Part shown: piece by piece, positions 1 to 11,339 of the stretch
Layout: the number at the start of each line of letters is the position of its first letter
Numbering within the stretch: position 1 is the first letter of the stretch
Origin: Dactylonectria macrodidyma
Lineage: Eukaryota > Ascomycota > Sordariomycetes > Hypocreales > Nectriaceae
Length of the DNA: 64,000 bases
Assembly (NCBI GenBank): GCA_020744425.1
Contig: JAGMUV010000022.1
Coordinates: 558,001-622,000 of the forward strand
Direction of reading: 5' to 3'
Notes under the pieces: model-generated
Told to the model about the DNA's origin: nothing
The model's input: the letters and a program-made list of their open reading frames with translations, nothing else
Databases searched by the model: none
Translations under genes and position numbers: made by a program

Positions 1-309
1 AGCTTTATGAGCTTATATGTACAGCTTTCGAGGGCGGAGAGGTGGGAGGGGCTGTATCTCTTCCGGAGACCAGCACGAGGCGATTTTATCGAACCGAAGA
101 ACGTATTAGATAAACAAATGAGGGACGGCGTTTACAAGCTGGAGAGGCTGGGGAACGAGACAAGACTGCGCTTTGAGCGTGACTACAGACACGAAAGCTG
201 GTTTCAGGATTGGGATGCTATAACAGAGTCTACTTCAGGAACCGAAGTCGACGAATATGACGACACTTCTCTCTGGTGCAATTCTGAGGATTCTGAGGCC
301 AAGTTATAG
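1..309 (+). CDS. C-terminal end of a Pif1-like helicase, cut by the window edge
   Basis: The frame is open to the left edge (S-F precede the first ATG at 7), so this is the end of a longer gene. It begins with a helicase motif VI signature, YVQLSRAERWEGLYL, as found near the C-terminus of Pif1-like superfamily 1B helicases; the rest is a charged tail with an acidic end. Fungal copies of such helicases are usually mobile-element genes (Helitrons or stand-alone Pif1-like repeats), and the nearby transposon scraps fit that. Nothing upstream can be seen, so whether the gene is intact is unknown. It differs in sequence from the Pif1-like frame at 59594-61102. Confidence 0.5.
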   Translation, partial: SFMSLYVQLSRAERWEGLYLFRRPARGDFIEPKNVLDKQMRDGVYKLERLGNETRLRFERDYRHESWFQDWDAITESTSGTEVDEYDDTSLWCNSEDSEAKL

Positions 310-1097
310 TTTGCATGTTGGCAGTTATATTTATAAGCTGTAAGGCAGTCATATACTAGGCCCGTCTCCTTCTCTCGTAGGACAGGTATAATAGACTTAT
401 TATCGTATAAGTCTATATATCTCTTCCTTAAAAAAACCACAAATACACCACCCCTACTAAAAAGTTCCTCTAGGTAAAGTAACTATATAAGCCGCTGCTT
501 ATAGTAAAAAGTGAGAGTAAAAATACAGAAATGACACCGTAAAATCGACAAAGTCTTGGCAAAATGGTCTGTGCTTTTGTAGGGTCTGGTCAAGCCCAGG
601 CAGTAGGTCTTTTCTTCCTTCTTCCTCCAGACGCAGCCACCTTGCGGTCCCTTAAGGAACCTTTCGGAACTTACTTCGTAGTTCCTCCAGGCACTATTTT
701 CTTTTTCTTTAAATATCTAAAAATGATTTTTTTATATTTTTAATAATTATATAGCCTGTTTTAAAAATCTGATATTATTGATTTTAGCTGTACAGTATGA
801 GTGTCCGGCAAGCTTGTTTGACCGGCATGCTTATCATGTACGTTACAGGAAGGGCAGAAGGAAAAGGGATATGCTTTGGAGCCTCATGGATTGACATTGC
901 ACTGGAACTCGAACACGTATTATAGACTGGAACAAAGCAGGGAAACCACACGGGCAATCTTCTTTTTCTTCATCTTGATGATCGATTGCTCCGAAAGTCG
1001 CCAGATGGAAGGGTCCGCAGACAAGAACGTGTTTCATCACCGAGCGGCGCACTTTCAACTACAATACGTACAAAATCTTCAATTAACCATTACAAAA
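310..1097. other. AT-rich non-coding stretch
   Basis: No supportable gene. The stretch 690-790 is strongly AT-rich (runs of T and A). A GC-rich piece near 796-840 (GTCCGGCAAGC...GACCGGCATGC) could be a transposon terminus, but no partner was found. This looks like decayed transposon sequence. Confidence 0.4.
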
Positions 1098-1325
1098 TTA
1101 AATATCTACTGTAATTACATCTGAATTAGATACATTAGGCCCTTCTGTAGCATTCTGACAGGTTCGTACATTATGACCAGTCCCGCCGCAATTGCTGCAA
1201 CGTGGAGCTTTCGTACGAGCCGAGCCTCTCCGAGCACTACTCTGGCGCTCTTCTTTCTTTATCTGCTCATCTAGATCCTTCTGATCTAATAGATCTAGCC
1301 TCTCTTGAATACTAGTCTCCCCCAT
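1098..1325 (-). pseudogene. Zinc-knuckle tail of a DDE (pogo/Fot-like) transposase
   Basis: A 75-codon frame with an ATG at 1325 ends in a CCHC zinc knuckle, C-x2-C-x4-H-x4-C (CSNCGGTGHNVRTC), preceded by a charged helix and a basic SSARRGSARTK stretch. This arrangement is typical of the C-terminal tail of fungal pogo/Fot-type DDE transposases; the catalytic part is missing. Retroviral-type gag knuckles have the same spacing, so a gag remnant is the alternative. It is a short remnant among other transposon scraps and is unlikely to be a functional gene. Confidence 0.45.
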
Positions 1326-1638
1326 CCAGTTCCTATTATATACAGAGCCGATCTACAGGATTGGCAACTCAAGGGGACGTTTTGGATACGCGGACTTCTT
1401 ATCTTTTAGGTATAAATACGCCAAAGTAGAGATTTTTTTTTTTGCAGTGCTTTCATCGTCAGCTCTAGGAGTTTTCTATGACTATACAACATTAACACAT
1501 CTTCACCTGCCCATATGCATATATTTAAGTTTCTCCCTTTCTTTCTGGGCCTGTCACTTGCCCTTCCGGCTGCTGAAGCGGATCCCAATTCACTCAAGGC
1601 TCGAGCATGCACATACAGTACAATCTCTTTACCATCTC

Positions 1639-1800
1639 TTAGGATATGGTTCCTTTGAGTACCGAGTCATGCCATTTGGGCTGACTGGAGCCCCCCGCCG
1701 CCTTCCAACGCTACATCAACAACACCTTACAAGACTACTTAGATGGCTTTGCTTCTGCCTATGTGGATGATGTCTTAGTATATTCCTCAGGGTCCCGTGT
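1639..1800 (+). mobile_element. Ty3/gypsy reverse-transcriptase scrap
   Basis: The nucleotides encode [17 protein letters not shown] in one frame and then, after a small frame shift near 1695, RT motifs including the YVDD box ([12 protein letters not shown]). These are the central palm motifs of a Ty3/gypsy reverse transcriptase. Only about 55 codons survive, and no LTR, protease, RNase H or integrase is visible next to them. A dead fragment. Confidence 0.8.
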
Positions 1801-3245
1801 ACAGGAAGATGCTTAGGGAACCAAGAATTGAATGTGACACCGTAGCGCATGAATGTTGGCTTGCTTTGCATCAGTGGACGAGTAAGTGATCTGGCTGATC
1901 GGGGGAGATTTCTAAAAAGGGACTGCTTCTCTTTGCGTCCCTAGGCGACAGCAGGTCCGGAAAGGCGGTCTTGATATTGCAGGACACGACTCGACCTTCA
2001 GCCTGAGATCCTTGATGCCTGGATGTGGAAACAGAGCCCGTGATAGGGGAACTATGATGCCATACTGTCACATCAGTTATATCGATCCATACTGGGCATA
2101 GCTTCAGGATAGGGGGCTGACTAGGTTTGGGGAGTAACTCACATGCATGTCGAGGTTCTATCGTGAGTCTATTGGGCGTACTAATCAACACGCTGTTGAG
2201 GCTATTGCGAGGACCATGCCTAATCGAGTACCCGTGGTACGCAGTTCGAGTGTCGTACTCGCCATGGCAACAGGCGTAGGCCGCAAAGCTCCCAGAAGGG
2301 AAGCCGCAAAGTAGCCGTAAAGTCAATAATACCCAGCAGTATATGGACTCGAATCCAGCAGAAGGTAAGGTAGAAGTGCGCGCATTCACGGGAGTCCGCA
2401 ATTTCACAAGGCCGACATAATTCGCGAGGAAGTTTGGGGCGACGCCATGTCTAGGTGAGAAAGCGTCATCTTCGACACAAGCTGGAAGACCATTGAACAA
2501 CTTGAAAGCCAAATCATAACTGAAGATACAACAACTTAATTTCATCTCTATTCTCTTCGAAGCAAGTGTTTCAGTAATTCACCACCAACTATTTGACTTG
2601 GCGGCAGCGTTTTCCAGTGAGACAAAATCTCCCCTACCAAGCCGTTGAGATGGTGAGAAGTGTCAACCGTTAACCACGAAGGCTTTCTGCGTTGTCATAC
2701 ACGACTAGACTAATGTTCAATTATTCCTATATGCCGCGCACGTACCTTGAGTAGATCACGAGCGTAAATCGAACCTTACCCTACCGCGAGATGCAGCCAT
2801 GGCATGAAAGTGAGCGCAGCCGGATGTCTGCCTTTAGAAACTGATAGTGGCTACTCAAGATGCCCAACTCAGCTTATTACCAGCAACACGGCCAGCAATG
2901 AGAACTACACACCTTGTGCAGTACTCACAGCCCCTGATTAGACGTCTCGCAGTCTGATGATACAGAGTGGGCACTGTTCATGCCACGTCGTTGAGCAAGT
3001 CGAATCTTCCTGGAACGCTCGCAATAGAACGAGGCTGTTCGACTTGTCATGGAACGTTCAAACAGGTATGTAGCATGTGAATTTATCTCACAAGCGATTT
3101 GATTTCTCGAGATGGTCAACGTAGCGGGTAACGTATTCACTGAGAAGAGTCAGAGAGACTTCAGGATCAATCACTAGTATCATTGAAGCCCACGATCTTG
3201 GACAGTGATGGTATTACATAGGTGATATTGCTAGCCCTCCCGAGG
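1801..3245. other. Gene-poor stretch, nothing recognised
   Basis: No recognisable gene. A 224-codon minus-strand frame (1871-2545) resembles no family I know, has irregular composition and lacks splice-like context; I treat it as chance. Probably old transposon sequence or degraded intergenic DNA. Confidence 0.35.
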
Positions 3246-4009
3246 CTAAGAGTTGGTCTTGGGCCATTTCCAAAACATATTCGCACCGTCGATATCAGCC
3301 AAAGGGCCATGCCTCGCGCTACCGTACTGCTCGTCGAACCCGCACTTGGTGTAAAAGTCATCCTTGCCCAGGGCGCTCACCACCGACGCGCAAACGCTCT
3401 CGGCCTCGGCCTGGTCTAGGCCCCATTGCACGAGCTTCCGGCCTACACTCTTCCCCTGGAAATCCGGCCGCACCGCCAATGCTTCGAGATACCACGACTC
3501 GGCGCGCTTACCGGTCCATATCGTGTCGAAGTACGGATATGTCCGCTCTATGATGTTTTCTGTCCTGGGGTCGCTTGCACGGCTTGGCCAGGCCCACGTC
3601 TGGATTTTCATGGCGACAGAAGACAGCGGCATGAGCAGATTTCCTATGGTTGATGGGTTTAGCTTCGATGAACAGCCCTGGGGGAAAACGAGATATACTC
3701 ACGAGGATCCAAGTACGAGCACTCGAGCTTCTTGCCGCCGTCTCCCAAACGTGTCCACTGCGCAATCCCGGCGATAACCCCGCGGCCGGCCTCGTCCTTG
3801 GCCACGGCGACGAGCCATTTCCAGCGGTAGTCCCAGAAGTTGACGCGCGCGCGCCGCAGCCAATACAGGTCGACGTCGCCAGGGTGTTCGTTCCGGTGCG
3901 GGTGGATGATCTGGCCGAACAAGTTGTCCTCCCAGAACGCCGTCGCCATGACGTGGGCAATCTCGGGGAGTTCGGAGTAGCGCGCATCGCGCAGTACGAT
4001 CTCATACAT
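3246..4009 (-). CDS. GNAT-family N-acetyltransferase (two exons)
   Basis: Exon 1 runs 4009-3703 and exon 2 3643-3246; the 59-nt intron has a GTGAGT donor, a CTAAAC branch-like site and an ATAG acceptor, and the phase-1 join keeps the frame, giving 234 residues. The second exon holds the acetyl-CoA-binding motif A, LEALAVRPDFQGKSVGRKLV, followed by the FYTKCGF segment common near the end of GNAT folds. These enzymes transfer an acetyl group from acetyl-CoA to an amine; the substrate cannot be told. The start at 4009 (MYEIVLRDA) is preferred because the acetyltransferase fold begins there; an in-frame ATG at 4123 would add 38 residues of unlikely sequence. The length is normal for fungal small-molecule GNATs and the gene looks intact. 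Confidence 0.85.
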
Positions 4010-4123
4010 GTTTCCGTTGCATGAGTTGTGTGGCAAGTTGATGGTAGCAAAGATGGACGGTCGAATGGTGTTGCTGGGAAGCGTCTTGTTCCTGCGATGC
4101 ATCCTTCTGCATTCACCATTCAC

Positions 4124-4678
4124 GTTTCAGGGGACTGGTGTTTTCTCCAACAGTTGGCCAGTCATCCATAAAGTACATCGATGCATACTCGTTGGATTGA
4201 CCCCTCGTGTGGCGGAATAATAACTGGATTTGCGTAAGCTTCTGATTGATGCCTGCAGGGACATCGATATCCTGACTAGCCATCGGAGTTGAAATCGACC
4301 CAAAACCGCCTCACGGGGAAAGAGGAAAGCCGGAGGCATCCCATGCCAACACAATCACCCGATTTTGGAAAGGATCCGCCGTCAATTGAAGACCAGACTA
4401 ACCTCCGGATCGAACTGGCTTGTGTCCAATCCAACAATGGTTTAGGCGTGGCGTAGCTTAACGCAGATCTAGGGATCTCATAACACGCCGTATCACGGTC
4501 CGATTGGCCGGGGACAAAGTATCCCTGCTCGCCCGGCTGCTCACCCGGGTTGCTGAGCTCGGACCCTGGCTAGGGATCCTGTAACCTGCAAGGCCCATGA
4601 GGCTTGTTGGTTGTGAGACCTGCATATGCCCCCATGCTCGACAAAACTTCTCAACAATGGCTCCGTTTAAAACCCCTC
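4124..4678. other. Intergenic, nothing recognised
   Basis: The region upstream of the GNAT gene and left of the MITE holds no convincing coding frame. Confidence 0.4.
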
Positions 4679-4680
4679 TA

Positions 4681-4973
4681 CGGAGGACCCTTCCAAAAGT
4701 CTTTGCCCACGCTAAGGACGCCATACCTCGAATCTCTGTTAGATACCTAATAGTACATTCAGCCTCTTCTTACTTTGGGCTAAGAACCGCTCAATCTACT
4801 GCACCTTTAGTGGTATTCGGCCTATATTAGGTCGAGCTCGTAGGCTAAGTACAGTATAATATAGAGCCTCTTTTAGCGGTAGCGCTCTTAAGATGTACGT
4901 ACTTAATGTTCTTTTGATAAGAAAAAGCAAAATGTGGCTTGAATGCCGGCAAAGACTTTGAAAGGGTCCTCCG
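4681..4973. mobile_element. MITE with about 27-bp terminal inverted repeats
   Basis: The left end CGGAGGACCCTTCCAAAAG continues TCTTTGCC; the right end is its inverted near-match (GGCAAAGACTTTGAAAGGG continuing TCCTCCG). A TA dinucleotide flanks both ends (4679-4680 and 4974-4975), as expected for Tc1/mariner/pogo insertions. The 293-bp interior has no coding frame, so this is a non-autonomous miniature element. The flanks CTC-TA and TA-GAG are also mutually complementary, so the true end may lie a few bases further out. Confidence 0.75.
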
Positions 4974-5101
4974 TAGAGGAAGGTGGAAATGGAAAGTCTA
5001 TAGACCCATGCTTTTTGGCCCGTCCCGATTATCCGTCTTGACCCGTTCTGATCTCAGTGCGTTTCTAATCCACGAACCAGCATGCTGAGTCTACCTAGCA
5101 C

Positions 5102-6494
5102 TCAACAATTCGTCGGTTGATGCTGTCCCTCATACGTGACATTCCACGCCACCTCCTTGTTGATGATCAACTCTTGACTACCAGCCCTGAAGTTTTCCTC
5201 TTCTTCTGACAAATTGTCCCGGCTGTTATTGCCGTAGCGATGCGCCACGGTGGTTTGGGTCGAGACCCGGTCCTGCCTCCAGTTGTGCGGTGGACGGGCC
5301 TCGCTCTCGGAGCGATCGTGGACCGAAACGGACATCGATGCTCCTGCTCCGGGCCTTGCTGCCGATGTGGTCGCCCTGGAACGGTTGTTCTCCATTGACT
5401 GAAGTGCGTATGTATTGCTGGACCCGTACATAGTGAGGTCGAAGGCCAGCGGAAAGCCCATTCCTATGGAGAAGGATTTCAAAAAATTCTTTAGGTTCGG
5501 CACGGTGGCGGAAATGAGGGACCACGAAAGCATGGCCTGTTGGAGGAGCAGGCTGTTTGTCACGGCAAACTGAGGCTCGTCGGAGGCTGGATACTTGCCT
5601 AGATACGCTAGGTGGATGGCCGAGAGGGCGATGAGCGGTATTCGGAACGAAAAGGCCATGGCAACCTGGCACTTGCGGGTAAAGGACATGCTGACGGTCC
5701 AGGACACCCGTACAATAAGGGACCAGGCAAGGACCTCGGTGAACATGTCGATAGCCGTGATGACGGCCCAACGTGTTTCCTAGAAGCCATCATGTTAACC
5801 GTCAGATGACGAGGCTCCACGAGTTGTTTCCTCCGTACCTGGTTTGGACACTGCTTGACGTTATCCAGCGTCAACAATGTATCGCCGCGGCAGTTGACCA
5901 GAAACGCCACGCAGGAGCCCACGCCCCATGCCGCGCTGAAGGCTATGAGACCGATGCAGACCGGTCTACTCCTTCCCGTCTTAGAGCCGATGATGCGTAG
6001 AATGAGGGCAAGGACGGAACATTTGGCGAAGGCCAGTGCTAAGAGGCAGAGAAAAACGGAGGTGATGGTGGACTGGGAGCGAGATGTGTTAGCTGATGAA
6101 AGTACGGCACTGTGCGCAGAGGGCTCACTTTGGAAGATGTCGCCCATTGTTCTGGTGGTGTAATAGAGTTGAACTTGCCAAGGCCATGTGTCAAGCCAAC
6201 GAAGACGGCAATCGATTGAGCTAATTGTAAGACCTATGTTGGGTGAAAAGGCCACACGAGTCAGTTTTCTTGTCAAGTATTCGTCCAAGTTCAGAGCCGC
6301 TTCCTTACCGTCGCGCAAGCAATTAGGATGTCGTCGAACCCGAACATCTGGTACTTGATGTACGCCCTTGCCATCGCCACAAGCGCGCTGTAAATTAGCG
6401 ACAATATGGTGATAATCCACAGCTTCCCAGCATGGTCGTTGAAGGCCACCGGCGAGAACCGAGGCGAGCCATCGTCCGATGTTTCCGAGGCCAT
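5102..6494 (-). CDS. PTH11/SAT4-like seven-helix membrane protein (four exons)
   Basis: Four exons join in phase 0: 6494-6309, 6233-6129, 6072-5839 and 5779-5102, with GTAAGG, GTGAGC and GTACGG donors, giving 400 residues. Seven hydrophobic segments can be traced, starting with LWIITILSLIYSALVAM in exon 1. The family features are present: a charged loop (YIKYQMFGFDD) after helix 1, an LTHGLGK segment before helix 3, cysteines in the loop with CPNQ, and a polar cytoplasmic tail of about 110 residues rich in Ser, Arg and Glu. Fungal members (rhodopsin-domain or PTH11-like proteins) are thought to be surface receptors, some needed for host sensing, but most lack known ligands. All splice phases agree, so the gene looks functional. 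It shares a divergent upstream region with the permease gene at 7626. Confidence 0.88.
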
Positions 6495-7625
6495 GGCTTT
6501 GGTAACACTGTTGGGTCCAGGTTCGAGAAGCGACTGTGGGATTTACGGCACTGCACGACCGGCACAGAGAAATTGGAAAGGGAAACAGCCGGTGGATTGG
6601 TTTATTAATTCATACTTGCGCCTCGTCTTCCGAATGCAGTTAAAGAAAACTCCAAACGCCCGTCCAACGGGCGTATTGGCTTCTGGGAACGCCGCCCACC
6701 TGGGTTCCTGGGAGCTTCAGGCACAACCAAGTCGGTTCTTGGTGACACGTAACCGGGAAATAACAACAGCGAACCTTTTGAAGGCCGGCAAGTCCAGGGT
6801 GCGAAAAGGATTTTTTTTTGGGTTTGGGAATGTTTGGGTCCTGGTCGGGGGGCCGTTCATGATACCAACAGGCATTCTGCATATGAATTCAGGGCTGTAG
6901 TTGGTTCGCAAGGTTCGGTATGGTTAATCCTTGTCTGCAGCCAACAGCCTACTGCGTAGTAGACTGATCCCGTCTTTTCCCTCCCCCCCCCACCACGGGC
7001 TCTCGTATGTCTTTGCCCGCGGCTTCCGAGTCTTTCATGTCAAGGGTCTTGGTGAAAAATGAAAAAAGATGAGACACAAATACCACGCTAGCTTTGTTGT
7101 TCTGTTGCTTAGAAACCCAACTCAAGACACCCCCAAGTGGGTGCTGACAATTGGCTCATTTCTCGAGGTGGCGGGGAAGCGTACGTAGTAATTACACACC
7201 TGCATGATTGCTGCTTGATACCCAGCCCCCTGCATCCCAACAGGGTAGAGAGGCCCAGGACCACCAACACGCCATGCGACCGAGCCATGTCACATGTTGG
7301 CAGCAAGAATTGATTTATCACAAATCATATACACGCGGTACTACTACACTGCGTATACATCCCCAAACTTCGCCTACGAGATTGCCGCTATCCCTGCTAC
7401 TTGCTGCAATACCGGGACTTGGTAGTTTGCTTCTCCCGTCGTCGTGACTGTCTGGGCATGCATGCAACATGTTTGCATGTCTACCAACGCATCCCCCCTC
7501 TTCTCTCCTGCATGTCTTCCATGCAGAGCCAGCTGCGCTTCACATTCCCTCTCTCTCCCCTTTTTCTTTCCTTCTCGTGTCTCTTTCACTGCCCGCCAAA
7601 AAGTTGATCGGCAAATATCGCAACA
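6495..7625. promoter_or_regulatory. Shared divergent upstream region
   Basis: A 1.1-kb non-coding stretch between the minus-strand receptor gene and the plus-strand permease. A C-rich run lies near 6980-6995. A pyrimidine-rich tract (about 7490-7600) just before the permease ATG is typical of fungal core promoters and 5' leaders. No TATA box could be assigned with confidence. Confidence 0.4.
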
Positions 7626-9401
7626 ATGTCAATTGACAAAGAATCCCCCGACATCCACGATGCCGCCATCGGCAACGAGAGCGACCATGTCGACGAGATC
7701 AAGGGAAACGCGGCCGACCGCGCCGACATGTACCGCATGGGCAAGACCCAGGGAATGAGGGTTCGTGCGAGCCCCCATCCCATTGGCGAGTATCCGTTGA
7801 CGTGAGACAATTGCATAGAGAAACTTTCGCTTCCTGTCGATCTTTGGCTTTTCTATGATTCTGATGGCGTCGTGGGAGTTTTCTCTGAGGTAGGTCCAAA
7901 AGAAACTGCCTCCGCCTGGCATTGCGGTTTGGACTAACACCTGCTGCTCAAAAGTGTGTCTACCATTGGACTCGTCAACGGCGGCACCGCTGGTTTGATC
8001 TGGATGTTCTTTGTCTGCTGGGTGGGCTTCCTGTTGGTGAACACGTCGATGGCTGAGATGGCTTCCATGTGAGTAGTGCCCCAATCCCAAGAAGTCTATG
8101 CCTCTCTACACATGCATGGACTGACTTACTGACACTAGCCTTCTTCTATAAGGGCTCCCACGACTGGAGGACAATATCACTGGGTGTCCGAATTTGCGCT
8201 GCCGCAGTACCAAAAGTTCATCAGCTACCTCATAGGATGGATGTGCGTGCTCGGCTGGCAGACGTCGTGCGCCTCGTCGGCCTTTATCGCCGGCACCCAG
8301 ATCCAAGGCCTCGTCGTTTTGAACTATCCCAACTACATCCCTGAGGCCTGGCACGGCACGCTGCTCAGCGTGGCGGTTGCTGCCTTTTCCGTGCTCTTCA
8401 ACACCGTCCTGGCCCGCAAGCTGCCGCTGATCGAGGCGCTCGTCCTCATCATCCACATCTTCGCCTTCTTCGGCATCTTCGTCACGCTCTGGGTGCTCTC
8501 GCCACGCGCCGACGCAAAGGCCGTCTTCACCGAGTTCACCGACGGCGGCGGCTGGGGCAGCCTGGGCGGCTCGACGCTCGTGGGCATTATTGCGGGCGTC
8601 TTGCCGCTGCTGGGCGCTGATGCTGCCGTCCATATGTCCGAGGAGCTGCGTGATGCTAGCCGCATGCTGCCGCGGTCCGTGATTATGACGACCGTCTTCA
8701 ACGGCGCCCTCGGATGGATCATGGTCATCACGTACTGCTTCTGCATCGGCAACCTCGAGGAGGTCATCATGTCGCCTACCGGCTATCCCTTCATGCAGGT
8801 CTTTTATAACTCAACGCAGTCGACCAAGAGTGCCACCGCCATGTCCGTCTTCATCGTTGCCATGACTGTCTTCTCCAACCTGACCATGGTGGCCACATCC
8901 TCGCGCCAGCTCTTTGCCTTCGCGCGAGACAATGCTGTTCCCTTCAGCCCTTGGTTCTCCCAGATACCCGCAGGATGGGATGTGCCGCTTAACGCCATTC
9001 TGACGACCTTCCTCATTTCCAGCCTCCTCTCCCTCATCAACATCGGCTCGACCGTCGCACTAAACTCCATCACATCCCTGGCAACGACGGCCCTTCTCTC
9101 TAGCTACATCGTCTCCATCGGCTGCATGATCTGGAGGCGCTGGACCAACAGTCCGCTTCTGCCGTCCAAGTTCAGCCTGGGCAAATGGGGTCTCGCTACA
9201 AACATTGCCTCCGAGGCCTTCCTCGTCGTCATCTTCGTCCTGGCATTCATGCCCGGCAACCCCTACCCGACGGCGGAGCAGATGAACTGGAGCATTGTGA
9301 TTTATGGCGGCGTTACGCTGTTCTCTTTGGCGTACTACTTTTTCCGTGGAACTCACCGTTACGAAGGCCCAGTCGCTTACGTTAGACCGCATCAGCAGTA
9401 A
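7626..9401 (+). CDS. GABA/amino-acid permease, APC superfamily (four exons)
   Basis: Exons 7626-7760, 7819-7889, 7955-8068 and 8153-9401 join in frame to 522 residues, the usual length for fungal GABA/choline-type permeases. The first donor is a weak GTTCGT, the others GTAGGT and GTGAGT; the last acceptor is AAG at 8151-8152, because the stronger-looking TAG upstream would create a stop. A hydrophilic N-terminus is followed by the first membrane helix (SIFGFSMILMASWEFSLS), the conserved MAEMASMAPTTGGQYHWV segment that spans the third junction, and about twelve helices in all. Members import GABA, other amino acids or choline with protons across the plasma membrane; the substrate cannot be fixed from sequence. 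The coding frame is clean and GC-rich in third positions, unlike the decayed genes further right. Confidence 0.9.
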
Positions 9402-9663
9402 GGGAAAGCATAGCGAGTTTTTTTTGCATTAGATGGTCGTTCAGATTGAAAAGTTTGACTTAGTTTGTATGTGCTTCTACATAACGGGCGCATGGAAACA
9501 GTCCCGAACGAAATATTTATTTAATACCTTTGTACATGCTAAAACCGTGACAGGTAGTAGCCACGTAGTAATGGCTTATCCCCCCACTGAGCACATTTTC
9601 ACCTTCGCAATCAAATCCAGCACTAAGGTCTAGAACAGAAGTCTGCCACGACTGAAGATTGTA

Positions 9664-9870
9664 TCAAGTGAAACCTAGCCCAGCACTTTCAAGTACGAAA
9701 CATCCTCCAGCGCACGCCTCTGGAACTCCAGACTCAGTGACGGATCCAAAAGTCGAGTCGAACCCAAACAACATGCCATCCAGGCTTTCCCCCTCGCGCG
9801 CCCGAAAATTGTACTTCATTACAAGGTGCAAGAGTATCGTCTTGACCAGGTCGGCCGCGTAGAGTGTCCC
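9664..9870 (-). pseudogene. Cytochrome P450 C-terminal remnant
   Basis: The minus strand encodes YAADLVKTILLHLVMKYNF, which matches the helix L region just after the haem-cysteine loop of fungal P450s, followed by a short C-terminal tail in two frames. The haem-binding cysteine motif itself is not recognisable (VSIGTL stands where it should be) and no I-helix or K-helix is present. A short dead fragment of a monooxygenase gene. Confidence 0.45.
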
Positions 9871-11339
9871 AATCGACACTCGCCCGTGTAAAATACCTGT
9901 CTCCAACGCATCTCCGAATTCAACCCACCCTTCTACAATTACATGAAGTCCAAGGAAGCTCAGGTTGAGAGCGAGCAACACCTCATCGAGGAGGCTGCAA
10001 AAACCATAGAGAAGATCTCGAACGCGTTATCACTGCGCTCAACGAGCATGACATCGAGATTCTGGACTTGCAGGAGTCATTGCCGCTGTTTACACTCGCC
10101 CTAGCTGTCTAAGCTTATCGTCTCTTGTCTCCACTCAGGCCCTGGCCGTTTTACCAGGGGCATTCAGCAGGCAAGAAGCGCAAGCGGGATGTAGAAGGCT
10201 ACCGAGGATCCCCCGAAGCTATCCCAATGTACAATGACCAGCCACTATTCAGTCTCGCCCACGCATTATTGTTGATATATTGGTCGCTCGGGTAAACCAT
10301 TTCACCGCCCTGGACTTCCATACGCCTTCTGAGACAAATGTTGATGGTCAGTAATGATCCTCGACGGAGCCCACTCATTGTATTTTGATGTCTGTGTGCT
10401 GGAGGTTCTATTGGTCGGTCTCTGTCTAGCCGGGCACGGGCCCCAGAGAGCACGGCCTAAATCGGTAACTTAATCAATAGTGTTGCGCCACTGGAGTGAT
10501 AAGGCTTAGTCCAGACCACTGCCCCCTCTTTCAGACCCCATGTTCCATTCAAGCATGGGTTGATGAGCTTTGGACAACGATGAGGCAATCAGAAGGCAAC
10601 GAGCGTGCAACAAGAGTGCAACGAGAAGGCAACGAGGGACGGGCTGATGGTTTGTTTGACGAGATTGGTAAGCAACCATATGATAAGTGGTTTCGATCGG
10701 GCGTGTTTCCGGTCCCCTGGTCATGCCCAGTGGAGGCGGCGCCATCCTACAAGGGTCAGGCAAGGGCGTATACGTACCCGGAGTTACACAAACAGGCAAA
10801 AGGAAGGTGGTGTGGGTGGATGCCACAGCTAGTTACCAGGTACTCCACACTCGACGAGATCCGGGTCACGGACCATAAAGGGGAGACTCGCGTGGGTGCA
10901 AGGTACGTACCTATTCCACTGGTCCACATTTTCGATCACCAGACATCCACAGGCTCCTGGCCATACCCAAATCCATCCGCGACTTGTTACACCGTCTGTC
11001 AGCCAACTTGTTCTTCCTATGTAAACTGGGCACTGGCGCATGTTCTGAGCGGCTGTTTAACTACAGTCACACAGACCCGGTTTCCCCGAAGTACCTGAGT
11101 TCGCAACAGTGTGGTTGCCCTTTGAGTCATGAAGGCGGGCTTTGTGCTGCTGCGGGAATGAGGACGGAGGACAGTGCCTATTGCCTTCGTAGTTGTTGAC
11201 CCGCTTCAGCGAAAAAGTAAGGTGCTCTGGGGACTCAGATCCCATCAAATCCTCGAGTCGATGGTACGGGCGGCGGGGGCTCCGTCAACGCCAGCTGAAT
11301 TGAGATTTAGGATTGTAGGAAGCCCACGCTCACCTACTC
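9871..11339. other. Mostly non-coding; one unrecognised coding-like scrap
   Basis: Around 9925-10115 (+) two adjoining frames read like protein (FYNYMKSKEAQVESEQH in one, VITALNEHDIEILDLQE in the other), suggesting a frameshifted gene fragment of a family I do not recognise. A 200-codon frame at 10496-11098 (+) has erratic composition and no family resemblance. Nothing else is supportable. Confidence 0.3.

Noticed and set aside
1871..2545. 224-codon minus-strand frame
   Set aside because: No domain, no family resemblance, no splice context, and surrounded by transposon debris; not enough to call a gene.
8106..9392. Several long minus-strand frames opposite the permease
   Set aside because: Antisense shadows of a GC-rich gene with a clear plus-strand product.
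10496..11098. 200-codon plus-strand frame
   Set aside because: Erratic composition and imperfect short nucleotide repeats (GGCAACGAG) at its start; no motif.
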